This document shows, in pieces, positions 1 to 11,716 of a DNA stretch of 64,000 nucleotides. The position numbers were made by a program, and so were the translations under genes. The DNA is taken from the NCBI GenBank assembly GCA_950097015.1, contig CATNEN010000011.1:3996501-4060500 (forward strand). The letters run 5' to 3'. Below the pieces are notes generated by a model. The model worked only from the letters and a program-made list of their open reading frames with translations, did no database searches and was not told the DNA's origin. Origin of the DNA: Macrostomum hystrix. Taxonomy: Eukaryota; Platyhelminthes; Macrostomidae. Numbering within the stretch: position 1 is the stretch's first letter; each line of letters begins with the position of its first letter.

Positions 1-371
1 ATTTTACATGTTTAGTTTCGTCATCACACAGCTTTGAGTATAGGTCAATTATTTGTTAGTTTTTTTCGTGTTCACATACGGTCATAAAGCTTTACACTAC
101 GAGCTGTAGATATTTAAAATCCGGTGCTAGAAAATTTGTTTAATTATTGCTCGTACAATTTAATTTCTCGGATAGAATTGAGCTAGCTAATGATAGATAA
201 TGCTTCCATTGACATGTATCTTCCATATTTTATTGGATCTTAAAATAAACATTTAAACTGTATAGTCTAGCAGCTTAATTATACTATAAATACGTATTTA
301 ACTCGTTTCACTTTGTTACCGACGCTGTAAGGCATCTTTTAGAGAATTCTGAAGGTCGATGAATTGCAGGA
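1..371. other. AT-rich non-coding sequence
   Basis: No gene, repeat array or RNA gene is visible. The base composition is AT-rich like the other intergenic stretches of the window. Confidence 0.5.
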
Positions 372-672
372 GGGCTGCGGGCAAATGGTACTAGACCCGC
401 AGCCGCTGACTCTTGAGCACACATGTACGCAAGAAACTGAACGCGGGCACAAACTCACAAAGTTGTGTACATCTGCCCTGACTTTCTCATCGTTCAGGCA
501 ATCTCACTGTGCCTTGGAGGTGGGCCAATACGGGCGTAAAACACACGACAAGCCCCCAAGCCTTCTCTACGCGGCTGCGCCCCAAATGAATGTGGCCTCG
601 CCGCGGAATCGAGCTCAGGGATATTAGTGCGAGAGACAACGCGTTAACCGCTCTGCCAGCGACCCCCTGTTC
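372..672 (-). mobile_element. SINE, family B (tRNA-Leu/Ser-like head), near full length
   Basis: Read on the minus strand, the element starts near 672 with a tRNA-like head. It has an A-box-like segment (TGGCAGAGCGGTTAACGCG) and a B-box-like segment (GAGCTCGATTCC), followed by a body rich in short GC motifs and ending near the ACTAGACCCGCAGCC block on the plus strand. Related partial copies occur at 16497-16625, 23255-23310 and 62397-62545, which shows that it is a dispersed family. The internal boxes point to an RNA polymerase III promoter of tRNA-Leu or tRNA-Ser origin. No protein is encoded; short open frames here are incidental. Confidence 0.7.
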
Positions 673-1724
673 TTGCATGCCAGCATAAGCTGGGTTGAAA
701 GCTTTGTGCTATTATAACAATTACTTTTAGTTATTGCGAGTGGTACAGAACTGGAGAAAGAGTATATGGCTACTTAAGCACCGGCGTCGGTTCACTAATA
801 GCAAAGTTAGTTTAAGTATGAGTTACAACAATTTAATGTACATGTGCACGTAGTTCATTAGTTTAACTTTTTAAAACTCTTTCTATTCGCGGCCCCGCTA
901 TACGCTTAAAACACAAAAAATATTCGAGTGAAAACCTTTTGCAAAAACCTTTTCGTCTGCTAAGACACGAAATTGCATGCAAACCCACTGCATGGTAGAT
1001 AACATATCTTAAAGCTTCGACAAAAATGCAACAATTTTTTTTTGTTGCTTTTAGAGAGGTTGTATACGAGTATTTAATAGAATTAATAGTTAGCCCGTAA
1101 ATATGTGCAAACCCTAGAGCTATAGGAAGAGCCTGTTACAGGCTTCAATCTCAAATCCGTTGACATCAGCTCAGGCTATCGCCATGTGACATTCAATGTA
1201 CATTATAATACAAATATATGAAGAGTGGTGTCCCATCATGATTGCAACTCATGTTTTCTCAGAAACAAGATTATGCAAATCAAGATCAGAGAGCCGCTAT
1301 GCTAATTCTGAGCAATCAGGATTTACCCGCTCAGGCATTTAGATTAATTTTGATCATTTATTTGAGCCACAACTGCATGCATACGAGAGCAACTAGACGG
1401 AACAGTTTCGGGATCTCATATTAATCCCTGGAGGGATAAAATGTAAATATATACTTTGGGTCCTTGAGAGCAATAAAAGCTTGAGCTATGCAGTCGGAGC
1501 TGGTCCGGTCTCTTTGATCGTGGCGCCCAGTTGTCGTTAGAACCAATGAACTGGAACAGACCAGACTCCAAAATTTGCTAATAATCAATTTACAGCTCGC
1601 TCAAACAGATCAGAAGTTTCTCGAGACGCGCATTATAAAAAGCGATTCATTTGGAAAAACCTGGTAAGTTGAGAAACAGGAATTCAGCCTTAGCACTGCA
1701 GCCACAGAACGGATTCTATTGAGA
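673..1724. other. intergenic, upstream of the GPCR gene
   Basis: AT-rich sequence with no recognisable gene. It must hold the promoter of the GPCR gene at 1725. A splice-acceptor-like site (CACTGCAG) lies about 25 bases before that start codon, so a 5' UTR intron or a trans-splice site is possible. Confidence 0.4.
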
Positions 1725-3398
1725 ATGACATACTGTACTGTCTTGCAAATTTTGCTTCTGACTTTTTTCGCCCAAGCCAACTGCCTTGACAATGTCGCTG
1801 TTAGACACTCGGGAGATCTCATCGTTCCTGAATGCTATTCAAAAGCTGACAACTGCGACAGATATCAAGACTGCTGCGACAGCGCTCGAACTTTTGATCC
1901 TAGAGATGCTGGCATCACTTGCGAGAGTGTATTGCTGTGTACCAATGGGACATGCGACAGTCTGCGAGGTCAGTACTCGGTGTACATGGTCACGAAGTGC
2001 CCAGCCAACAGCAATCAAAGCTCTTTGGTGCATTCTCGCTGCCAGTCAGGCCTTGGAGACATCAACGTCGGTGATAAAACCAATTTGCCGGTTTTTTCCA
2101 ACCACACAGGTTTGCTATATCGCAATGCTTTTTGTGCAATGTGCCACGGCATGACCGTCGAGCTCCAAACAGCTCAGCTGGTATTGTTCTGCAACGGTTC
2201 AGACACTTCCAGCTGCAAATCTGTGGCCATAGTCGAGTCTCAGCAGGCCCACGTGTGCTACCCGAACCTCGCCGATGCCAACGCCTGTAAGGACGAGTAT
2301 CCGTCTCTGACGGAGACCTGCTCACGGGCGCCGACAAGGTATGAAGTCTGCCTGGGCATCGCTTATCGCAATTCCTATTGCCGCATGTGTCAGCTGGGCT
2401 GGTATGCGCCCTGGTGCGAGAAAACCGAGTATGCGCTGTGGAACCTGCGAGAACGCCTGGACTACGGCTTGCTAGGTGTTTACGTCGGCTTTCGCGATCT
2501 AGACGCTAACAGGCCTGGTCGGGGCTTCAGTTCACGTGACAACGGCACATCATCAGGCGGAGGATGGCGGGTGTCTGTCAGCCTCTACGCCACTCACACG
2601 GCATCGATAACGGCTCTGCTAATGCTGCTCGCTGTGTACCTCAGTGTGCCGAGCCTGCGCAATCGCCCCGGCCTGTGTCTTTGCTGCCACGCCGTCTGCG
2701 TTCTAGTCTGGGAGGTCCTGGCCATTGTTACTCGAGCAATGCAGCCAACTCAGACAGCCTGTTTGAGTCTCTTGCTGCTCAGCTACTTCTGTTTATGCTC
2801 AATCTTCTCCTGGGCTTCCGTATTTGGCTTTGACCTGCTTCGCAGTCTGGCCTCAAATCTGCCGTCCCGCGGCCCGTCCAAATGGCTGATGCTGCTGGTC
2901 TGGTTGGCCCCCGCAATTCTCACGGCGTGCGTCGGTTTCCTGCACTTCAGACTCGGACTCCTGGACCTGACCGTGTGCCAGTTCGCGCCTTGCCACAAGT
3001 GGCTCATGCTGGCGCTGTCGCTGACTCCTCTGGGATTGGCTTTGACCGTCAATTTATCGGTAGCAGCCGCAGTCTGCATCATCCTGCGCAGAAGAACTCG
3101 GACAGCTCAGCGACTGAAGTCGGCAACTGGCGCCAACGCGCGCCGAATGGTTGGAGCCGCTGTGCGCGTCTCAGTGGCCGCCGGGGCTGCCTGGCTGCCG
3201 CAGTTCTGCCTCGCAAACCTTCCTCCGTCTGACGCTATCAATCAGCACCTGGCTGCCATTGTCGGCGAGCACCTGGCGGCTCTGCACGGAGTCCTGCTGA
3301 CTGTTTGCTTCTGCTGTGCCAGTCGTCCAGTGCGTCAGCTGATTTTGAGACAGCAGCCGCAGCGGCTGCAGCAGCCGCAGCGACCGAGGGCTTCTTAG
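1725..3398 (+). CDS. methuselah-like class B G-protein-coupled receptor
   Basis: Single-exon gene of 557 residues. I place the start at the ATG at 1725 because it opens a clear signal peptide (MTYCTVLQILLLTFFAQANC). The ectodomain (about residues 21-280) is cysteine-rich. It opens with a somatomedin-B-like cluster (C..Y..CC near residues 37-52) and carries two similar motifs, YRNAFCAMC and YRNSYCRMC, about 80 residues apart. Seven hydrophobic helices follow (about 285-535). In them, SVPSLRNRPGLCLCC and FSWASVFGFDLL resemble the TM1-TM3 signatures of methuselah-like secretin-family receptors. The C-terminal tail is short and Gln/Arg-rich. The ligand is unknown. It converges with the RING gene on the other strand. 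The family call is firm; the subfamily is not. Confidence 0.82.
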   Translation: MTYCTVLQILLLTFFAQANCLDNVAVRHSGDLIVPECYSKADNCDRYQDCCDSARTFDPRDAGITCESVLLCTNGTCDSLRGQYSVYMVTKCPANSNQSSLVHSRCQSGLGDINVGDKTNLPVFSNHTGLLYRNAFCAMCHGMTVELQTAQLVLFCNGSDTSSCKSVAIVESQQAHVCYPNLADANACKDEYPSLTETCSRAPTRYEVCLGIAYRNSYCRMCQLGWYAPWCEKTEYALWNLRERLDYGLLGVYVGFRDLDANRPGRGFSSRDNGTSSGGGWRVSVSLYATHTASITALLMLLAVYLSVPSLRNRPGLCLCCHAVCVLVWEVLAIVTRAMQPTQTACLSLLLLSYFCLCSIFSWASVFGFDLLRSLASNLPSRGPSKWLMLLVWLAPAILTACVGFLHFRLGLLDLTVCQFAPCHKWLMLALSLTPLGLALTVNLSVAAAVCIILRRRTRTAQRLKSATGANARRMVGAAVRVSVAAGAAWLPQFCLANLPPSDAINQHLAAIVGEHLAALHGVLLTVCFCCASRPVRQLILRQQPQRLQQPQRPRAS

Positions 3399-4519
3399 TG
3401 GATTGAATTTACATGGAGGTGATTCAGTGCCAGATTTTTTAAATTACAGAAAAACAGTACTATAAGTACTTCTCAGACTATTAGAGAAGTCAAATACTCG
3501 TAGCTGTAAAAATAACAAAAAAGGTTTTCGAAACCAGAAAAAATGAGAATACTGATCTATTGGTTTGATTTAAATCAAATTAAACGAATGAAAAATTCAG
3601 AAAAATATTTCCCTTTCCTACAAGTATTTTTTACGAAGTTAACTGTGTACTTCATGCTACACCATGGCTCCCAAAATATAATTTCATCTAATTGTGAGGA
3701 GAGCTTTTGATTGCTAATAACAAACTGATATTTTATTGTCTTGCCTTGCGAAGGGTGGTTCGTTTTAGTGTATTTTGTAATTTATAAATTTATAATTAGC
3801 GATCGGTCAGCAGGTGAATCTGTCGAAAAATTATTTTTCTTTGATTTGCTCACACTACTACTACAAGTAAAGTTGAAGAAGAGCAAACAGCAGATACTTA
3901 AAATTCAAAGCATACGTATAAATTGGACGTACACGAAAGGTACACGATTGGCGATCACGTAGGGCACCGCATGTCATCCATCACGAGGGTGAGACGAGGC
4001 GGACCAATCAGAAGGCGGCGGAAAGAGATCAAAGGGAGAGGTAGAGAACCAGACAGAATTAAAGCCAGGTGAGAACTGACTATAAAGAATCGAATGTAAA
4101 CAGACGAGAGGGCAGAGGAACGATAGAAGAGGCATGAAAGTAGGGACAAAGAAATTTGCCAACACATGTACACATTCAGCAACAGACATTAATCTCGCAA
4201 ATAAGTATAACAAATACCAACTCGTAGCGCTCGTTTTCATGAGATTTCATGATTTCATAAAAACGGTTAGGCTCACAATAAGGGAGAGAAAATTATCAGC
4301 ACTCCAATGTGACAATTGGTAGCAGCGGTGGGATCTCAAGGGATGTAAAGATTGAATTGTACCATGTTGTCGCCCTACTGATATACGCGTATTTTATGCA
4401 TCTATATAATATAATACAGCAGTTAGAGATCAGTAACAAAAAAAAATAGAAAACAAGAAACGAATAAACTTTCAAAGTGCGTTTTGTTATCTACTCTCAC
4501 TTTTCAAAGTTAATTCGTG
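3399..4519. other. convergent intergenic region between the GPCR and RING genes
   Basis: AT-rich, with no gene recognised. Both flanking genes end into it, so it should hold two 3' UTRs. I see an AATAAA-type hexamer near 4463 on the plus strand but no clearly placed signal close to either stop. Confidence 0.4.
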
Positions 4520-5460
4520 CTACATCTTGAAGAACTTGACAGACAGTTTCTTGGAATCTGGAAGCTCTTTGTAAACCTCCAGGAGCAGGCTGGGCAGGTT
4601 CATGCTGAGCTTAATGCTGCCCACGTGGTCATGGTTCAGCATCACTGAAAGTTGCAATTGCGAAAGTTACAAGAATAGATGCAAAAGGCAGGAGCAAGTG
4701 CTAGTTACTCACGGGGAAAGCTCTCCATTAGAATGTCATCGCCTCTTGCGATTCTACCATCGAGATTGACAATCGCTTGGCCAAGGTCCATATAGAAGTC
4801 GCTGTCGGGGTCCGATGGCTCGCACACCACTGTGAATGTAGTCTCAATGTGCTCGCTTTGCAGAAGCAATGCGGCCAGCAACTTGCGCTTCTCATAGCTG
4901 CTGTCAAAACTGTACTCATATAGTTTCTTAAAGTTGTAGCTCAGGCTGAACTCCTCCGGTCGCGATCGGCCCGGTGTGGGAGTTGGCAAAGAGTTTGGCG
5001 TCTCAGTTTCCTGGAACGGAAAGCCTGGCAGCTGGAAGGACACGTAGCACTTGGTATCGTCCAAGTCTAGATTCTTCAGGGTCTGACAGGTTTCGTTAAA
5101 ACGCACGCTGAATATCTCGACTGTGCAGGTTTCCACAACGGTCCGAACCGAATTTTTTTGTGGATTGCTGGCCTCAATCAAGCGACACATCAAAAAATTG
5201 TCTACCGGTTTTTGAAGCTTCTCGCGGCACAGAGGGCAGCGGGAGCCAGGATTTATCGCAGTAGCCCGATAGCATGCCCGACACAGTGTGTGGTGATTTT
5301 TGCACACAAAGCATGGGTCTTTGAACACTTCCAAGCATACTGGACAGGTGAGATCAATGTCTTCGCGAGCTGAAGTTCGCAGAATAAAAATTCTGGATTT
5401 TAGTAGCGCCAAACTAATGAGGGAATTAATCCTAGCTAACAAATTGTTAGCTTCGACCAA
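4520..5460 (-). CDS. RING-finger (C3HC4) protein, probable E3 ubiquitin ligase, two exons, possible frameshift in exon 2
   Basis: Exon 1 runs from 5460 to 4713. It has a RING finger at about residues 39-78, with cysteine pairs at 39/42, 53, 60/63 and 75/78 and His 56/57 between; this fits C3HC4. RING domains recruit an E2 enzyme. The rest (about residues 80-250) matches nothing I can name. A donor (CCCC|GTGAGT, 4712) and acceptor (TTTCAG, 4646) define a 67 bp intron. The spliced frame then ends at 4611 after PLMLNHDHVGQH. A coding-looking frame, GSIKLSMNLPSLLLEVYKEL, starts right there in another frame and runs to a TAG at 4520. The switch sits at a run of four Cs (plus strand 4620-4623), so a one-base indel or base-calling error is likely. 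The true C-terminus is therefore uncertain. Confidence 0.7.
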
Positions 5461-5847
5461 TGACCGCGAAAAGCTCGAATCTCAGTAAAAGTAAAACACA
5501 ATGTATGATATGTTACTTCACTATCAAGCCCCTATTTCCTCAGTTTACTAAGCTGTAAAATCAGCTGGGATATAAATTTTCATGCGAGAGGTGGCGTCCC
5601 CAATTCATGGACTGATCTGCTGTGCAAACAGCTTCGGATATGCCCTTAGCTGTACATCTGGATTCGATTTTAGCGATTGAAACTCTCGATCAATCAACTT
5701 AGTAATTGTTCTAATATTTATGATTTTCGCCTTCATAAGCCTTAAACACTTGCCTACCACGCTTTTTCCTACACAAAATGTAATAAACATTAGTCTACAA
5801 ACTGAGCTTTTCTGCCAGTTGATGTCTTTGTTAACTAATCCCATCTA
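5461..5847. other. upstream region of the RING gene
   Basis: AT-rich, with no gene recognised. It presumably contains the promoter and 5' UTR of the minus-strand RING gene. Confidence 0.35.
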
Positions 5848-6110
5848 TGGAGTTGTTGCCAAGTGGTTGCAGCGTTAGACTCACGGCTTGAAGGTCAGGG
5901 GTTCGATTCCTGACTTCATCACGGGAACAATTTGTGTCTTTTAGCAAGACTATATTGACTCTGCATTCCTGTAGTTCACCCAGCTGTTAAATGTGTACCA
6001 GCTTTAGCTGGGGTAATTGAGGGTGGGTTTGGCGTCCCCAGTCCATGGACTGAAAAGACATACGCAGTCTTCAAATTTTGCGCACAAGAGCTGCGGCTGT
6101 GCTGACTGCT
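5848..6110 (+). mobile_element. SINE, family A, plus orientation
   Basis: A tRNA-like head starts near 5850. It has an A-box-like stretch around 5861-5878 and a perfect-looking B box (GGTTCGATTCC, 5900-5910). The body holds a GTAGTTCACCCAGCTG block and then the 14-base palindrome CAGTCCATGGACTG (6039-6052). The same order of blocks recurs in reverse at 14829-15036 and 62158-62352, so the family is established from within the window. The 3' boundary is approximate. An intact tRNA gene is ruled out because the acceptor arms do not pair. Confidence 0.78.
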
Positions 6111-7277
6111 GTATCTGGCCCAATAGAGCTCCTGCATGTCAACGTACGCTGACGCCCAACAAAAGACACCCATTGAAACGGCAATATAAAGAGCACTCAC
6201 GAGGTGTTAAGTTCATCTGTTTACTGATGGCGCTTCTTACCTGCAGCTTACTGCTCACAAACTTTAAGTTTTCGCTGTTCAAAAAGAGGTACTAGCTTAA
6301 ATGCAAGGTCTTCTATTTGATATTTTAACCAAATTATTCTCTGGAACACAGACTTATAATACATACCCAGGTCCATTGCTGCAGAGATTGCTAACTTTTT
6401 TACACAAGTTCGAGCGTACACAAAAACTTATCCGCAAAAATTGACGATTGCATGTTTAGCCGAGAAAGTCTGGCCATGATAACAAGCGCACAGCAGCACT
6501 GTGTGAGTTCTGACTAGAAGTCTTCGTCACTCTCTTCGAAGAGTACCATTTTATAGCTGTAAAATTGCTCATGTATAGTTTTGGCTATGCATGCACACTG
6601 TCTTTTTTATTTAATTTAAATTTTTTAGTTTGGAGAGGTAAAATTAAAGGTATATGGCTGCGGCTTGTGTTAAATGGCTGCGAGCGTAGACCAGGGCCAT
6701 CAGATCAGGGGTTGGCTACGTCGGCTACTAAAATATATTGAGGCCACTTCATAAATAACTGCTTGGAATCGAATGGGGACAAACATAGGAGCTAAGTGTC
6801 GCTTATTTAATATCTATGCTCGTTACTATAGCAACATCTACTTTGCCTTGTCTTTCAGAATTAAATATACAATCTTATAATAATGTAATAAAATGAATGT
6901 CCTATAGCTGGAGCGTGAGGAATTTAAAGCTAGCGACTATTCACTATTCACCGGGGTCGGTGTCCTACCAAACGTTTCAATAGCAGCAGGGAATCTGGAA
7001 TTAAATAGCGTTAGAGACTGTGGTAGCGAGCGAAGCGGAATAGATAAGCGATGAGACCCGAGTGTCCCTCCGGCCTGGCGAAACTCCCAATGAAAAAATA
7101 ATAACACAGTACGAACACGAAGACTCGAATAAATTGATTGGGAGTGATTTAATCAGTTGTGACTCGCTAAGATTCCAGATAAGAGTAGGAATTGATTTGA
7201 ATCTCGTTTACTTGCTGAACTTGATTTAAAAGTTACACTGACAGAATGAGGATATTCACACGGAAATAAATTATAGC
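6111..7277. other. intergenic, no gene seen
   Basis: AT-rich sequence with no supported gene, array or RNA gene. Confidence 0.35.
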
Positions 7278-7945
7278 GTGCTCACAGTGAGAAGCAAAGT
7301 TTGGTCTAACAATTGGGATATAACAATTTTACTTAAACTGGCCTTATCCGCGCCCTACTCTTCCCGAGAGGCTCCGGTTGTCTCTGCTTTCAGCGCTGCC
7401 CCGACAGATCCTATCGGTTGGCACTCCTTCTGCCTGACGGCGGAGTCTCCGAAAAGAGCACGTACTGACTTCGACAATTCAAGCGCCTATCTAGACCACC
7501 CTTGTCAGCGGCGCACTCTCAAGACGCGTAGCGCCGAAAGCTACCTAACTGAACAAGCGGAGCGTGGTCGGGCGGGGAGAGACAAAACAAAGTGGACTTG
7601 TTTGCACGTGCTTCTCACAGTGTGAGGCGAATTGTGAAGAAACAGATAATTTGCACTGCAAAAACACGCTTCGTTGTATAGAGTCATTTTAACCCCAAAT
7701 TAGGTCGATCGGCGAGGTGGATGCCTGGCTGTAGCTTGAGCCAAGGCGACAAATCACAGTAGACTTGCGACCGCCGTTATGAGCCCCGGGGTCGCTTCTT
7801 GCCGAGGGTATAGACAGGTAGTGAGGCCGGGTCGCTCGCTGATTGGCCGGGACCGTAGCCCAGGGGTAGCGCTCGCGGGGTGGTGGGCGTCCGTTCCCCC
7901 AGCTGGTCCGGCCCGGCTTGGCGTGGGTGAACTCTTAGCAAAATA
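7278..7945. other. GC-rich island of unknown nature
   Basis: Two GC-rich blocks (about 7340-7600 and 7700-7930) stand out from the AT-rich surroundings. No frame shows recognisable protein similarity and no splice structure is convincing. The segment CCAGGGGTAGCGCTCGCGG near 7859 loosely recalls a tRNA-like A region. It may be an old retroelement fragment, a promoter island or part of a non-coding exon. Confidence 0.3.
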
Positions 7946-9388
7946 CACGTGTCTAAAAATAAGTACTGAATAATAACACGGGGAGATAGAAGGGCAAACA
8001 AGCTGACACTACAATAACACTCCTGTAATATACTGTACATAATTAATTTTGTTTATGAGCTGCACGACCTAATATTGAAATGAAGACGGACGCCTTTCAT
8101 TATAGCTTTAAAGCCGGGGTGGGTGTCCATCGACTCATTCGCAAATTTTGTAAGGGGAGCCGCAGCCCGACCGCTAATTTGATCCCACTTTTGGCTCGGC
8201 TTTAATTTTTAGAATTTTTTAAAGTAAAAATATATAGGAACTGTAGTGGCGAAGCTTCAATTTTTTGTAGTGCGCGTTAAACGTCAATGCTTTTTTGTGT
8301 GGACACAGGATCGTGCCGTTGGTCACTGCTGAAGCATATGCCATTTTTGAGGTAAGTAAATGTTTTTGAGTTAAATTTATTAACTTTTACTAAATATATT
8401 GAGACAAAATCAATCTATTGTCAATTAAAACATTTAAAATCAACATCAACACATTTATAAAGGAGGTCTTCACACAAAATTTAGCTGGTCATTTTGTTTA
8501 TCCATATTGTTCGCCACACTTTCTAAGAAGAAGCAGTTTTTTAATCTTGGAAAATCTTGGAAGCTAAGTCTATCTTTGGTCAATTGAAATAAAAATATGA
8601 TAAATAGGCAGTGAATCAAGGTAAAAATTCTCTTTGTCTACAACCTTATATACTTGTTACGATTAGTAACAGTGCTACATGCATGCACACTATTCCCACA
8701 TTTGATCACAAAGTATGCATGTCAATAATTAAATGTGAGGCAAGTTGTATGCAAAGCATGTCCATGCATAATGCACATAAAATTATGTAGGCAATACCAA
8801 TGCAAAACCATTTTAAGTAACAAACTTCATGGTCTGGGCTGGACTATTGCATTTATTGCTGGGGTCTATAATTTTATCTAAAAATTTATATATGAAAACA
8901 CAACCATGATTATTAACAATTGACACCATTTGCAACAAGGTTTTTTAAATAATACTTTCTGAAAGTTTAATGTAATAGATATTCTTGCAATATCTAATGT
9001 AGCTTAGTTTTTAAAGCCTCAGTTCTGCAATGAGACTATATTAATTAAATTCTTAATATGATAAACAAAATTCTTAGCCAATTTTTAGGCCAGTAAATTT
9101 TGGGCCATTGTTTGTTTGTTTTGTCTATTTTTATGCCAATGAATCACATAGTCTGAATTCGATTCAACTAGCTATGCCACCTTATCTGTCTATGGCCAAA
9201 ACTATATAGACCTAGACGGCTAGAGTTTTTATTGGAGGATTTAGCCAAAATAACTGGTCAAAATAAAACAATTTTACAAATAGCCAAAATTGACATTTAA
9301 GCAAAAAAAGTTCCAAATTTCTGAAACTCTAAATTGAAAAAATGGACTATATCTAATAGAGATCCAATGAGATAAGTAGATAGGCGTG
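7946..9388 (+). other. intergenic; candidate 5' UTR exon ending at 8351
   Basis: Mostly AT-rich. A strong splice donor (TTTTTGAG|GTAAGTAAA) lies at 8351/8352. An acceptor (TTATTGCAG) at 11680, 36 bases before the ZNG1 start codon, could pair with it. This would make the region before 8351 a 5' UTR exon of ZNG1 and 8352-11680 its first intron. This is inferred from splice-site shape only. Confidence 0.3.
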
Positions 9389-10060
9389 CCAGGCTTTTTG
9401 GCGACAGTTGATTTCGGTGACATGAAAAATTGTGACTTCGGCGACAAGTAGGCCTAATGTTCAATTCGGCGACAAGTATGTCACCAATAACAATGATGCT
9501 TTTTGTCTAAGTACAACGGTGTGTTTCCAAGAGCATTCTAACTCAATCCAAGTCAAAGTCAATCCAATTGTCATTAAAAACCCTAGACTCAAAAGCCGTA
9601 CAAATGACTCAATGCCCTCACCCACCCCTGACTGTAAAACCAGGGGGCTTTCTTATGAATTTCTTATTTCTTTCTTATTTCGTACTGTGACGAAGCCGCC
9701 TTGGTGATGGGGCTTGCTCACATAATTGGTTGGTCTCTTCAGGTTGGTGGGTACAAAGTCAGAGTGCGGATATTTATCAAGCTTCTTATCCCGACAATCA
9801 GCACATCACAGGATTGCTTGTCAGAGCACACATGTTCGTTACATTTAACAAAAAAGGAAAGTATTTTGTAGGCTGTAGGCGGTTACAGTAGGATATAGAC
9901 GCATTAGTTTTGTTAGTAAGAAAAGACTAAATACGAGTAAATAGCCATAGAAAGGGATTTGTGAAAGTGAAAGAGGAACTTTTCGCCGAATTTAACATTG
10001 CTTGTCGCCAAAGTCACAATTTTCAGTGTCGCCGAAATTAACTGTCGCCAAAATGCCTGG
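9389..10060. mobile_element. non-autonomous DNA transposon (MITE-like) with about 80 bp terminal inverted repeats
   Basis: The left end (from 9389) and the reverse complement of the right end (to 10060) are nearly identical for about 80 bases, both reading CCAGGC then TTTTGGCGACAG. The motif TTCGGCGACA recurs inside each arm. The roughly 500 bp interior has no transposase-like frame, so movement would need a transposase supplied elsewhere. I could not find a convincing target-site duplication. The CAGGC terminus would fit the hAT superfamily, but the long arms are also seen in Mutator-like elements. Confidence 0.72.
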
Positions 10061-11680
10061 AATCCATAGATAGGACTCAGACAGGACATGCATTTTATTT
10101 TTTAACCAGTGATATAGGATCAGGTTTGTGATTAATGAATTCTACAACTATAATGTGACATTGTAGTAAATATAACTATCTTATGTAACAGGGCTTATGA
10201 CTCTACTTTTCCTTCTCTTAGTAGTGTATTCTTCTGGCCTCTTTTGTTCCTTATTTCTCTCTTTAACTCTTTGTATTCTCCCTTATGCCTTATCTTGGTG
10301 ACCCTGAAAAGGGCCATTTTAACTCCACAACTCTTACATTGTGGGCTTCCCTTAAGGTAGCGCTTTGCACTGGCACAAGTGGTTTATCCTTCTAAGGCAC
10401 TGTCTCTTATTCTCTAGTCTTAGCTGGGTGTTTCTCCAGGATTAGAGGGTCATAGCCTCAATCTCTGTCTTATTTCCAAACTGGACACTATCTACTTAGT
10501 ATATTGAATAACTCAACAATTTCACTTATTCAAAGATGTTAGTTATTGCCTTTCTTCAGCTCACTGGCGAGTTGTATTTTTCACAGTAAAATTTTCTCCT
10601 TTTATATACTGTTCTTAAAATTTGTTTTTGTGAAATCTTTTCCTAAAATAAATATGTCGTAGGCCTCTTTCTAATTTCTTACTAAACTCTAATTCCAATA
10701 ATGCCAATCCTACTACTGTCACCAAAGTTGTTGTAGGGCTAATTTAATCCTATTGCTGTTATCAAAGTTGTCCTAGGGCTTACACTTGATTCAAATACTA
10801 TCTTTATATCAATCTTATGAATGTCTTTACTTTATTTGCTTTATGCACTTTCTTAATTCAAATTGGTAGCGTTTATGTATCTAATCTGGTAGCGATATAA
10901 TATGGCCAACTTCTATTTTACTTCTTTATTTATAACTTTACAGTATTATTCCTTTAAGTACCTTTTATCAGTCTTTATCAGTCTTTATCCGTCTTTAGTC
11001 CGTCTTTAATTCAATCTTCAGTCCATCTTGGGCTTTACCAGTGGATCTAGATTTACAGCTTTTCTTCAATTTCTACAGCTTTACTTCTCTTTCGCAAAGT
11101 CTCTTTCTCAAATAACTTCAACACAAATACTTCACATTTCAAGCTTTTTCAATCTGAACTCTTTTTCCAACCGAGGTTGTCTGAGTTACTTTTCTCTTTA
11201 TTTTGCTCATTTTGATCATTTAAAGTATTTCCTCGCCTCCTCTCCTCCACGACTTCAGTATAACTATTTTATTTTTTTGGTGCAGATAAACAAACTGTGC
11301 ATTGAAACAAAATTTATGTAACATTAAAACAAAAATAATTAATTCATGGGAAAAATTTCTAAGAAACTAAAACAATCAGAGGCCCTATCTCAAAAAATAT
11401 TTAGAATATATGGCATATAGATTTCTAAGCGCAGGAATATAAAAATTTTTGAAATATACTGTATAGTGCAAAAATATTGGACTATTACACTTACGAACAT
11501 TTAATCTTTAGAGGTCTTGTATAATAATTTATATTTTTTGTACATTTTTAGGAATAAGACTCTTAAAGGCTTATTTATTTAGAAATTGCAAATTATTTTT
11601 TAGCTGCACTGTGCACCAGTTGCAATTGTAAATTTTGTTTAGTTTCTGTACAATGAGCTTTATCTTTATTTTCTTATTGC
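10061..11680. other. upstream or first intron of ZNG1; small coding-like remnant near 10200-10385
   Basis: AT-rich with pyrimidine-rich stretches. On the minus strand, around 10385-10197, a frame of about 60 codons ends in a stop. It contains CKSCG preceded by another Cys and is followed by a basic Lys/Arg-rich run. It resembles a zinc-knuckle-like scrap from a retroelement, but I cannot name it. The ZNG1 5' acceptor ends the region. Confidence 0.3.
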
Positions 11681-11716
11681 AGATAAAGAATTTAAAGTTT
11701 ACCTTAATTTGTCAAA

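Noticed and set aside
5850-5925. Intact tRNA gene
   Set aside because: A and B boxes are present but the acceptor stem does not pair, and the sequence continues into a body shared with other SINE copies.
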